Assembly (NCBI GenBank): GCA_023439605.1
Contig: JAEXNS010000317.1
Location: 1 to 7,953 of the forward strand
Direction: 5' to 3'
DNA: 7,953 bases
DNA from: Bacillota bacterium
GTDB taxonomy: Bacteria > Bacillota > Clostridia > Oscillospirales > Ruminococcaceae
Shown here: piece after piece, positions 1-7,212 of the stretch
Numbering within the stretch: the stretch's first letter is position 1
Layout of the letters: every line of letters begins with the position of its first letter
Made by a program: the position numbers and the translations under genes
Notes under the pieces: generated by a model
Databases searched by the model: none
Told to the model about the DNA's origin: nothing
What the model saw: the letters and a program-made list of their open reading frames with translations, nothing else

Positions 1-1
1 G

Positions 2-97
2 TCAAGTAAAAAACTCAGAAGAGTACTAGCTACTATATCAGCAGTTGTTATGCTCGCCGCTACTTCAGTAGCGATGCCTATTATGAGTGTTTCAGCA
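2..97 (+). other. Sec signal peptide, 5'-truncated
   Basis: The visible N-terminus has a basic n-region (SSKKLRR), a hydrophobic core (VLATISAVVMLAATSVA) and a cleavage motif SVSA before RDE, so signal peptidase I probably cuts after the codon at 95-97. The basic n-region lies upstream of the ATG at 50. A protein starting at that ATG would lack it, so the real start lies just before the window. Export by Sec fits the dockerin at the other end of the protein. Confidence 0.85.
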
Positions 98-2890
98 CGT
101 GATGAGGTGCTTGTTGAATCAAGTTTCGATTATAAATCATTTCCTTGGAACACTTATGAATACAGTCCAGCTAGGCAAAAATTCATTATCGAAGATGGTG
201 CACTTCATGTTAAAATTATAACGGCAAAAGGTGAGGACGGAGAAAAGTGGGATCTTCAAGTAAGACACAGAAACTTATACTTCCAACCGGGTTGTACTTA
301 CACAGTAAAATTTAAGGTTAAGGCTAAGAGAGAGGGAATGGAACTTTGCTCAAAGATATCTAACATCAAGGGGGATGAAGAATACTTTGTTCTGAGCGAA
401 AATAAAATGCAAATGGGTCCTCACATGGGTGGTCAATGGGGTAAGGCTCTTAAATTGACAACAGAATATCAAGAAGTAACTGGAACATTTACTCCTACTA
501 AATATATTGACGATGGAGAGTGGTCATTTCATTATGCAAAAGGTACTAAGTATGAGGGGAATGCCATAGATGGAGATGAAATTTGGTTTGATGAGATGTC
601 AATTATTTGTGAGAATTCGAATCAAACAGGGGTAGTGGATTACTTTTATCGTGGTGTAAACCGTGATTATAGTAAATATGTAGATTTTCAAAAGTACGCT
701 CCCAACGGGAAACTTAATAATTACATTTCCGTAAACCAACTTGGATATTGTGCTGGATTAAGTAAAGTTGCTGTACTGGGGGATAACAAGGGTGATATTC
801 TTTACGGAGCTTCGAAAATTGATCTTACAGAAGATACATATGAGTTCAATGTTTGTAATGCTACAACAGGAGCTGTAGTTTATACAGGTACGTCAGGTAA
901 AAAATTTGAAGATGAAGATTCAGGAGATAATGTTTGTAAACTTGATTTTTCAGATTTTAGAACACCTGGTATATATTTTATCAAAGTAGGTGCATGGAGA
1001 TCATTCGATTTCAAAATTGCTTCTAACATCTATTCAGATAGCAATCATAATATGCTTACAAATGCACTAAATTACTTCTATCAAAACCGTTCAGGTATTG
1101 ATATTGAAGAAGCGTATATTACTTCAGGAGAAAAGCCAAAACTTGCTCATGAAGGCGGACATAAAACAGATACAGCTTTAGTTCAGAAGATTTGGAAAAA
1201 TGAATATTTAACTACAACTGATGCTACATCTACATATGCTTCTTCAGAGATTACTTCAAACGGTGGTTGGTATAATGCAACCGATCATAGTAAAAAAGTT
1301 ATTGATGGAGGTATATCTGTATGGACTCTGCAGAATATGTATGAGAGAGCTATGAATAAAGATGCAGGTAAAGCTAAGTTTGCTGATGGTTCAGGAACAG
1401 TAGTTATTCCTGAAATGGGGAATAAAATTCCTGATATTCTTGATGAGACAGCCTACGAGCTTGATTGGATGTCAACTATGGTAGTTCAGTCTGATGAACC
1501 TACATGGGGAAAGTATGCAGGACTTGTTTATCATCAGATTCAAGACCATAAGTGGACAGGACTTGCAACAAGACCTTACGATTATGCAGGAGAATTGGGT
1601 ACAGTTCGTATAGTAAAACCACCAACATTTGCCGCTACTCTTAACTACGCTGCATGTGCGGCTCAAGCTGCAAGACTTTGGGAACCATATGATGCAATTA
1701 AGGCGGCGAAGTACCTTGACGAAGCTAAGAAAGCTTATGAAGCATATGAAAAATACTGGTATGAAGCTTCTGGTGATGAAGAAAATAATGAAAATTCACT
1801 TTATGCTCCAATGTACCAGTTGGTAGGAAACGGATTTAATGGTGATACTGAAGTAAAAGATGATGCGTATTGGGCGGCTTGTGAAATCTTTGTTTCTGCA
1901 AAGAAAATTGGTGATTCTTCTGCTGCTGATTACTATTCTAAAATTTTAGAATACAAAGATGCTTTTAAAGTAACAACAAGAATTACTGGTGGTGAAAACG
2001 CTATTGGAGAAGGTTCTTACACAACGTTTAACTGTGGTAATACTGCTTCTGCAGGTTCTATGACACTTGCTCTTAATAAAGATTTACTTTCTTCTTCTGA
2101 AGCTAGGACAGTCGAAAGTTCTCTCCTTGTTGCTGCTGACTCTTATATTGCGACACAAAAGCGACAAGGTTATGGTATTCCATATGTTTATGATGGTCCT
2201 GGATACATGGATTCAAACAGTTTTTATGAGGATACTATTATCGATGGTTATGAACGTGGTTCAAACTCAATGGTTATAAACAATGCTATTGTTATGGCTT
2301 ATGCTTATGACCAAACGAAGGATGAAAAGTATATTAATGGTGTTAATAATAGCATGGATTATCTCTTGGGTACAAATCCATTTTCATTTTCTTACATTAC
2401 TGGATATGGTAAATATCATGTAGAGAACCCTCATCATAGATACTGGTCAAAAGAGGTGGATGTATATTTTCCAAAAGCTCCAGATGGTGTTCTTGTAGGT
2501 GGGCCTAATGCTAGTCTTCAGGATTCATATGTAAAGAGTATTGGATTTAATGTTGGTACTAAAGACTACCCATCACAAAGATGTTATGATGACTCCGTAG
2601 AATCATGGTCAACAAATGAAGTTGCAATGGACCAGAACGCATCTCTTGCATGGGTTGCTTCATTTCTTCAAGATGAAATATGGGGAGACAGTACATTAAT
2701 GTTACTTGGTGACTTAGATGGCAGTGAGCAAGTTGATAATGCTGACTTGGTTATTTTATCTAGAGCTTTAATACATGAAATTGAACTAAAGGGAATTCAA
2801 AATACAAATGCTGATGTCAATGATGATGATGTAGTTGACATTGCAGACTTAGCTTTAATGAAGCAAAAAATTATGGGTGATAGTAGATAA
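2..2890 (+). CDS. Secreted cellulosomal glycoside hydrolase family 9 (CBM4-like/Ig/GH9/dockerin), 5'-partial
   Basis: Predicted exported beta-1,4-glucanase (endoglucanase or cellobiohydrolase of the CbhA/CelK type) that joins a cellulosome. The frame is open to the window edge and encodes a signal peptide from its first codon, so the true start is upstream; the ATG at 50 lies inside the signal peptide. Numbered from that ATG: CBM4-like beta-sandwich about 21-188, Ig-like N-domain about 224-327 (begins ISVNQLGY), GH9 catalytic domain about 328-878, type-I dockerin about 886-943 with two calcium loops (DLDGSEQVDNAD and DVNDDDVVDIAD). GH9 landmarks seen are GGWYNATDH (catalytic base candidate D412), TGYGKYHVENPHHR and STNEV (catalytic acid E857). 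Oddity: the first Asp of the usual DAGDH motif is Asn (N409), and the usual NEVxINWNAP segment reads NEVAMDQNAS. The domain order follows known CBM4-Ig-GH9 cellulosomal enzymes; substrate is inferred. The gene ends at a strong terminator and probably stands last in its transcript. Confidence 0.93.
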   Translation, partial: SSKKLRRVLATISAVVMLAATSVAMPIMSVSARDEVLVESSFDYKSFPWNTYEYSPARQKFIIEDGALHVKIITAKGEDGEKWDLQVRHRNLYFQPGCTYTVKFKVKAKREGMELCSKISNIKGDEEYFVLSENKMQMGPHMGGQWGKALKLTTEYQEVTGTFTPTKYIDDGEWSFHYAKGTKYEGNAIDGDEIWFDEMSIICENSNQTGVVDYFYRGVNRDYSKYVDFQKYAPNGKLNNYISVNQLGYCAGLSKVAVLGDNKGDILYGASKIDLTEDTYEFNVCNATTGAVVYTGTSGKKFEDEDSGDNVCKLDFSDFRTPGIYFIKVGAWRSFDFKIASNIYSDSNHNMLTNALNYFYQNRSGIDIEEAYITSGEKPKLAHEGGHKTDTALVQKIWKNEYLTTTDATSTYASSEITSNGGWYNATDHSKKVIDGGISVWTLQNMYERAMNKDAGKAKFADGSGTVVIPEMGNKIPDILDETAYELDWMSTMVVQSDEPTWGKYAGLVYHQIQDHKWTGLATRPYDYAGELGTVRIVKPPTFAATLNYAACAAQAARLWEPYDAIKAAKYLDEAKKAYEAYEKYWYEASGDEENNENSLYAPMYQLVGNGFNGDTEVKDDAYWAACEIFVSAKKIGDSSAADYYSKILEYKDAFKVTTRITGGENAIGEGSYTTFNCGNTASAGSMTLALNKDLLSSSEARTVESSLLVAADSYIATQKRQGYGIPYVYDGPGYMDSNSFYEDTIIDGYERGSNSMVINNAIVMAYAYDQTKDEKYINGVNNSMDYLLGTNPFSFSYITGYGKYHVENPHHRYWSKEVDVYFPKAPDGVLVGGPNASLQDSYVKSIGFNVGTKDYPSQRCYDDSVESWSTNEVAMDQNASLAWVASFLQDEIWGDSTLMLLGDLDGSEQVDNADLVILSRALIHEIELKGIQNTNADVNDDDVVDIADLALMKQKIMGDSR

Positions 2891-2896
2891 TTGGTT

Positions 2897-2953
2897 ATAA
2901 AATAAAAATAAACGCTTTCGATTTAAAATCGAAAGCGTTTATTTTTATTTTAT
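2897..2953. terminator. Bidirectional intrinsic terminator between convergent genes
   Basis: This is a perfect inverted repeat centred on base 2925: every pair from 2897/2953 inward matches, giving 28-nt arms. The core (ACGCTTTCGAT paired with ATCGAAAGCGT) holds the G+C pairs, and the outer arms are A-tracts and T-tracts. Read on the plus strand, a U-rich tail follows the core; read on the minus strand, the A-rich left arm becomes the U-rich tail. It therefore serves both the GH9 gene, which ends 6 nt before it, and the minus-strand ATPase gene, whose stop codon (2945-2947) lies inside the right arm. Confidence 0.92.
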
Positions 2954-5572
2954 TTTTTTTATAACTATATCTAAGGATTCTTTTTTTGCTAGTTCAACTA
3001 AATGATTGTGACATGTAAACATAATAATTTGAGATTGAATAGAATATTTTTCTAAAAACTTAAAACCTTGTAGAGTCCTATTTTCATCATATTGTAAAAA
3101 TATATCATCAAGCACAATTGGCATAAAGAAATCTCTTTTTATCATTATGTTTGAAACTGCAAGTTTAAGTGCAAAATAAGCCTGGTCATATGTCCCAGAA
3201 TTTAAATATTTTAAAGCTAAAGATTTATTTTTTAAATTTCTTATGGAAACGTTTAGATTATTGGACACAGAAATTTTTGCATATTTGTTTGAGGTTAGTT
3301 CAGAAAGAAAAACTTCAGCTTTTTTATTTATTGTTGGTGAATATTTGTTAAACATTTCTTCAGAAGCTTCTTCAAAAATCTGTATAGCTATGTCAGTATA
3401 AACAACAGCTTTTTTTAGTTCCTCAATTTCTAAATGTAAATTTTCTATTTCTCTCTCTATACATATTATACTTTTGCTATTTTTATATTTAAGTTTTAAC
3501 TTAGCATTTAATTGTATATATGCATTTTCTTCTTTTTTAAATCTAATATTTAAATTATTATAAATTTGGTTTAATTCATTTAAAGTTTGATCATTTCCAA
3601 TTGAATCTACTATATCTTGGTGTTTGTCTATTTCTTCTTTAAGTCTAGAAACTTGTAGTTCATATGAATTTGACTTAGATTCTTCTTTATGGTCAAATTC
3701 TTTTAGCTTTTGATTTATTAAGCTTATTTCCTTAATTATTCCTTTTAAGTAATTATAACAATCAGTAGCTTCAATATAAGTTTCAACTTTTTTAAACTGA
3801 GAAATCAACTCAATAAACTCAGATATTAATGATTTTTTTTCTGTTTCTATTGATTTAATAGAATTTTTAACTTTTATATAGTCTTGTTTTGAAACATTAT
3901 ACTTTGGATTTTCAACACAAACAGAAGACTCCTCTATAGATTTTTGTTTCTGTAGAAAGGCAATATTTCTTTCATATTGATCATATTTGTTTTTTAGTTT
4001 GTTTAGCTTGATTTCAAGTTCTTCCTTGTTTCTTTTTGCATTTTCATAAGTTACTTTTGATTCTTTTTTATTTTTTGTAAAAATAGAATTTTCTTGATCT
4101 ATTAAATTTCTTGTTTTAAGAAGATGTTCTTGTGCTTTTACTATTGCATTTTGATCAACGTATTCATATGTTACTACAGTAGACCTCTTTTTTAATATAG
4201 CATAAATACCAATAAAAATAGCAATACCAATAGGAACAAACATAAGATTTCCTATAAAAGGAATAGAAAACAAACAAAGAAGAATTAATATGATAGAAAC
4301 ATATATAATATGCATATCAGATTTTTTAGTGTTTTCTTTAGCTTTTTTTTCACTTGAACGTCTAAGTTCTTCTTCAGCAAATAGCAGTTTTTGTTTTGAC
4401 AAATCTTCTAGGGAATCGATTTTTTGTGTTATAAGTTGAAAAGAAACTTCAGCTTCCTTTAATTCTTCAGATGCAGATATAAGTTTTTTGTTAGTTGAAA
4501 AATAATCTTTTTTTAACAAATCAAAAGCAGCTTGAGCTTGATCAAGTTGTGCATCTAGTTCATAAACTGATTGAATTGAAGACTCATGTTGAGGAGCAAA
4601 TTCTTGAATTTCTCTTTTTATCCTTTTTTGAGCTTCAAATAAGTTTTCAAGCTTCTTATCTTTTTCATCTAATTCTTTAAGTATATTTTTGCATTTTTCA
4701 ATATAAGAATTATTTACGGTAATAGAATCTGTTTTTAATAGTTGTATTTTTTCAATTAAAAGTTTTTTGTACTCGTCATATTCTTTTTGTTTAATAGCCA
4801 ATTCATCAAATGATTTTAGCTTTTCTAATTTTTCCTTGACTTCTACTTGATATTTAACTCTATTTAATTCGTTAAATATTTTTTGTTTTCTATTAAATAA
4901 TTTTTGGCATTCTTTTTGCATTTGAAATTTTTCATGTTCTTCTTTTCGTGCATTTTCAAGCTCTTCTTCAAGTGCGGAATATAATTTTTGTTTTTCATCA
5001 AGTAAGCCTTGGTGGGTTTTTTCAGAGGATAAAGAATTTTTAAAATTATTTAAATTATTATATACATTTTCTTGTGATATATTTTCATTTGTAGTAGTTA
5101 TTATATTAGAAAGCATAGTTGAAATTTCTTTTTTTGATTTTTGATTTAAAAAAAGTTCTGGTGTTGTTATAAAAACTGTTCTATTAAAAGCGGCAGCAGT
5201 AACGTTAAAAAACTTTTCACCTATTTTTACATTTGGTGAAAGCTTCTCGCTTATGCCAGTTGTGATATTTAAAATTGAAATTTTGTCAGTATTGTTTGAA
5301 CTACCAAAATTTCTTTCAATCATAAATTTTTGGTCTTTAAATTCAAAATCAATACTGCCAGACATTTTTGTACTGTTTTTAGGTCTAAACTTTATACGTG
5401 GGTTATTTTCGTCTTCATTGTTTGGAGAACCATAAAAAACCATTTTTATAAAGTTTATAATAGATTCTTTAGTTTCCTCAGAACAGTGAAAAAGATTAAA
5501 ACCATTTTTAACATTTAAAGAGAAATTACTTAACTCTCCAAAATTATCTATATATATTTCATTTATCTTCAT
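2945..5572 (-). CDS. SbcC/Rad50-like (YhaN-type) coiled-coil ATPase with midpoint transmembrane hairpin and degenerate P-loop
   Basis: Predicted ATPase partner of the upstream Mre11/SbcD-like nuclease, for processing of DNA ends or structures. The 875-residue product has an N-terminal half-ATPase (MKINEIYIDNFGELSNF; IERNFG about 85-90), long Lys/Glu/Asn-rich coiled coils about 185-415 and 465-735, and a C-terminal half-ATPase with signature YLNSGTYDQ (789-797), Walker B MPIVLDD (817-823) and H-loop TCHNH (853-857). Two hydrophobic helices (about 420-441 and 443-460) sit at the exact middle, where Rad50 has its zinc hook; no CxxC is present. The P-loop position reads HCSEETKES (29-37) in place of the usual GPNEAGKST; the Lys is kept but the glycines are lost. 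I chose the ATG at 5572: AAGGGG lies 12 nt upstream, while the alternative TTG at 5593 overlaps that site. It overlaps the nuclease gene by 14 nt, so translation is probably coupled. B. subtilis YhaN is the nearest family member I know; cellular role is inferred. Confidence 0.85.
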   Translation of the reverse strand: MKINEIYIDNFGELSNFSLNVKNGFNLFHCSEETKESIINFIKMVFYGSPNNEDENNPRIKFRPKNSTKMSGSIDFEFKDQKFMIERNFGSSNNTDKISILNITTGISEKLSPNVKIGEKFFNVTAAAFNRTVFITTPELFLNQKSKKEISTMLSNIITTTNENISQENVYNNLNNFKNSLSSEKTHQGLLDEKQKLYSALEEELENARKEEHEKFQMQKECQKLFNRKQKIFNELNRVKYQVEVKEKLEKLKSFDELAIKQKEYDEYKKLLIEKIQLLKTDSITVNNSYIEKCKNILKELDEKDKKLENLFEAQKRIKREIQEFAPQHESSIQSVYELDAQLDQAQAAFDLLKKDYFSTNKKLISASEELKEAEVSFQLITQKIDSLEDLSKQKLLFAEEELRRSSEKKAKENTKKSDMHIIYVSIILILLCLFSIPFIGNLMFVPIGIAIFIGIYAILKKRSTVVTYEYVDQNAIVKAQEHLLKTRNLIDQENSIFTKNKKESKVTYENAKRNKEELEIKLNKLKNKYDQYERNIAFLQKQKSIEESSVCVENPKYNVSKQDYIKVKNSIKSIETEKKSLISEFIELISQFKKVETYIEATDCYNYLKGIIKEISLINQKLKEFDHKEESKSNSYELQVSRLKEEIDKHQDIVDSIGNDQTLNELNQIYNNLNIRFKKEENAYIQLNAKLKLKYKNSKSIICIEREIENLHLEIEELKKAVVYTDIAIQIFEEASEEMFNKYSPTINKKAEVFLSELTSNKYAKISVSNNLNVSIRNLKNKSLALKYLNSGTYDQAYFALKLAVSNIMIKRDFFMPIVLDDIFLQYDENRTLQGFKFLEKYSIQSQIIMFTCHNHLVELAKKESLDIVIKKIK

Positions 5573-6719
5573 AGAAACTAATTTCCCCTTCAAAAGATTT
5601 TAGTCCCAAATATAAGGCTTTTTCATATTTGTCTTTTTCTTCAATGTTTTCTGTAGTGTTTATTTTGTGCAACATTTTTTGTACAAATATACCTTTAAGT
5701 GAGATTTCACTTGCGATTAATTCTAATGATATATCCGGCAATGTTTTATTTATTATATTTGCATAATAAATATTTTCGGTCAATATCTCGGATATTTTTT
5801 TACAATTAGGGTTGAAATCAGGGTTTATTTTACCTGTCAAAGTTATATTATAAAAATGTTTAAAGTAATCATCTTTATATTCTTGTTTTATAATTTTTTG
5901 TATTTCATTTGAAATATCTTCATTTGTGGAAATATTTGAAATGTCGATTTTTTGTTCAATAAATAGTCTGGAATATGTATTATAGAAAGATAATTGACAA
6001 TATCCCTTTATGATATATCCCATATAAATACCTTTTTCACCTGTTTCATCAAATCCTTGACCATCGGGAGAACCACAGTAGGCATAAAAAGTATTTCCGG
6101 ATTTTTTGATTTCTGTTTTATTATGAATATGACCTAAAGCTATGTAATCCATATTACTGGACTCTATATCAGAGATAGAAATAGGATTATATTTACTACT
6201 TTGATTTTCGGAAACCAAGTCTCCATGATAAACCATAATGTTTGTATAATCATCACGAGGTACATTTAACTCGTTTAATTTTATAGAAGTTGTATAGTTA
6301 CTTACAAAAGATGAACCCCAAATTCTTAATTTTTTTTCTGGAAACTCAAAAAATGATTTGCTTTGTGAAAAGATACAAACATTTTCTGACCAATCATCAT
6401 CACTATATGGAGAGTCAATTGCATAGTAATCATGATTTCCTGCTGCAATAGCAACTATAGTTTTAGGAATAGAGGCGAACATTTTTTTTACAGAAGATAT
6501 TATAGTTTGTTCTACATGATTATTTTCAAATAAATCACCTGAAATAATAAGTAAATCAATAAAATTTTCATTACAAATATCAACTATATTTTGTAAAGTG
6601 TTAACAATTTCTAACCGTCGTAATCTAGCGTGATTTTTTAAAAAGGATATTTCTGCACCCAAATGCAAATCTGAACAATGAATGATATTGATTTTATTAG
6701 AACTACTATTGTTATCCAT
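5559..6719 (-). CDS. SbcD/Mre11-like (YhaO-type) metallophosphoesterase DNA nuclease
   Basis: Predicted Mn-dependent nuclease subunit acting with the downstream coiled-coil ATPase. The 386-residue product shows all calcineurin-like phosphoesterase motifs in order, numbered from the ATG at 6719: DLHLG (D17, H19), GDLFE (D62), GNHD (N95, H96), YHGD (H165) and GHIHNK (H197, H199). These correspond to the metal ligands and catalytic His of Mre11/SbcD, so the enzyme looks intact. A capping region follows (about 215-386, including GSPDGQGFDETGEKG). Length fits B. subtilis YhaO (about 400 residues). The ATG is preferred over the GTG at 6731 because GAGGG sits 5 nt upstream of the ATG and overlaps that GTG. 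It is the first gene of the operon, and its end overlaps the ATPase start by 14 nt. It is transcribed away from the pyrimidine operon. The general fold and activity are secure; DNA substrate and repair role are inferred from the family and partner. Confidence 0.9.
   Translation of the reverse strand: MDNNSSSNKINIIHCSDLHLGAEISFLKNHARLRRLEIVNTLQNIVDICNENFIDLLIISGDLFENNHVEQTIISSVKKMFASIPKTIVAIAAGNHDYYAIDSPYSDDDWSENVCIFSQSKSFFEFPEKKLRIWGSSFVSNYTTSIKLNELNVPRDDYTNIMVYHGDLVSENQSSKYNPISISDIESSNMDYIALGHIHNKTEIKKSGNTFYAYCGSPDGQGFDETGEKGIYMGYIIKGYCQLSFYNTYSRLFIEQKIDISNISTNEDISNEIQKIIKQEYKDDYFKHFYNITLTGKINPDFNPNCKKISEILTENIYYANIINKTLPDISLELIASEISLKGIFVQKMLHKINTTENIEEKDKYEKALYLGLKSFEGEISFYEDK
5585..5590 (-). 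promoter_or_regulatory. Ribosome binding site deciding the ATPase start
   Basis: On the minus strand AAGGGG precedes the ATG at 5572 with a 12-nt spacer, somewhat long. It lies inside the 3' end of the nuclease gene. A TTG at 5593 would start before this site and add seven residues (MKGKLVS) ahead of the typical family N-terminus MKINEIYI, so the ATG is preferred. Confidence 0.55.
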
Positions 6720-6724
6720 ATAAA

Positions 6725-6730
6725 CCCTCA
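6725..6730 (-). promoter_or_regulatory. Ribosome binding site of the nuclease gene
   Basis: The minus strand reads TGAGGG followed by a 5-nt spacer and the ATG at 6719. This good Shine-Dalgarno match includes part of the alternative GTG start (6729-6731), which argues that translation begins at the ATG and yields MDNNSSS rather than MRVYMDNN. Confidence 0.7.
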
Positions 6731-6832
6731 CTTTTTAATTAACACTTGTACAATTAATGCTAATATTAATCGATTAAATAAAAATATTGAATACAATTAA
6801 TAAATGAAAAACATTATGTAATACATAAAAAT

Positions 6833-6861
6833 ATTATATCATACATTTTAAATAAAGTAAA
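6833..6861 (-). promoter_or_regulatory. Possible promoter of the nuclease-ATPase operon
   Basis: On the minus strand TATAAT (6833-6838) is preceded at 17 nt by TTTACT (6856-6861), a 4-of-6 match to the sigma-A -35 box. Transcription would start near 6826, giving an untranslated leader of about 105 nt. The region is so A+T-rich that TATAAT-like strings arise by chance, so this is only the best candidate seen. Confidence 0.35.
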
Positions 6862-7136
6862 TACTTAATTCGACTTCTTTATTTAATATAATAAACATAA
6901 TATGATAAAAAACAAAAAATAAAACATATAATATTCCATTTAAAATGGTGTTTTTCGTGATATAAATACAAAAATTAGAAAGATTAAATTAACACAAAAG
7001 ATAAAGTGACTTAAAAATAAATGTTTTATTTTTATTTAGCTTTTTTAATTTAAATTAAGCAAAATAGTAATTACAAATATTTTTAATTATTGAATTTATA
7101 TCTATTAAATTGTAAATAATAAAATTTTAAAATCAC

Positions 7137-7165
7137 TAGACAAAAAGCTTGTTTTATGTTATAAT
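7137..7165 (+). promoter_or_regulatory. Sigma-A-type promoter of the pyr operon
   Basis: TAGACA (7137-7142, 5 of 6 to TTGACA) is separated by exactly 17 bp from a perfect TATAAT (7160-7165). Transcription should start about 7172, roughly 10 nt before the PyrR-binding hairpin, giving a leader of about 145 nt before pyrR. Its placement just ahead of the attenuator supports it strongly. Confidence 0.8.
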
Positions 7166-7181
7166 AATTTTTAAGAAAATT

Positions 7182-7212
7182 CCTTTAAGTTAATCCGGCG
7201 AGGTTGACAAGG
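7182..7212 (+). promoter_or_regulatory. PyrR-binding anti-antiterminator hairpin
   Basis: The transcript at 7192-7205 matches the Bacillota PyrR-binding consensus ARUCCNGNGAGGYU at every position (AAUCCGGCGAGGUU). A lower stem flanks it: CCUU (7182-7185) pairs with AAGG (7209-7212) and GUU (7189-7191) with GAC (7206-7208), leaving a purine-rich bulge as in known sites. PyrR with bound uridine nucleotide should stabilise this hairpin, which keeps GUUGACA from forming the antiterminator and so lets the downstream terminator fold. Confidence 0.9.

Larger units (their letters stand above)
6720..7136. other. A+T-rich divergent intergenic region, no gene recognised
   Basis: This stretch separates the minus-strand nuclease operon from the plus-strand pyrimidine operon. 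It is extremely A+T-rich; for example 6781-6840 holds only 7 G or C bases in 60. I see no open frame with a ribosome binding site and no RNA gene. It holds several short palindromes: TTAATCGATTAA (6766-6777), TTATGTAATACATAA (6814-6828), and A/T-only hairpins at 7012-7034 and 7045-7058. Palindromes of this size are expected by chance at this composition. The likely content is the promoter of the minus-strand operon and upstream DNA of the pyr promoter. Confidence 0.6.

Noticed and set aside
1472..2279. Short open frames in other phases within the GH9 gene (1472-1666 minus, 1629-1826 plus, 2067-2279 plus)
   Set aside because: They lie wholly inside a coding region with clear protein motifs, show no ribosome binding sites of note and encode low-complexity peptides.
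5462..5488. Frameshift or pseudogene explanation for the altered P-loop
   Set aside because: The frame is continuous through the whole ATPase, flanking residues align with the family on both sides, and the C-terminal motifs are intact.
3169..5518. Short plus-strand open frames antisense to the ATPase gene
   Set aside because: They are antisense shadows of a long A-rich gene and encode Leu/Phe-rich peptides without recognisable features.
6936..6955. Hairpin CCATTT/AAATGG followed by a T-rich stretch, possible terminator or end of a small RNA
   Set aside because: The stem is only 6 bp with two G-C pairs, no gene or promoter leads into it, and short A/T hairpins are frequent in this region.
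7012..7034. A/T-only hairpin with 10-bp arms upstream of the pyr promoter
   Set aside because: It has no G-C pair, and such repeats are expected by chance at this base composition.
6720..7136. CRISPR array, origin of replication or mobile-element end in the intergenic region
   Set aside because: There are no regularly spaced repeats, no DnaA-box cluster, no terminal inverted repeats and no target-site duplication visible.
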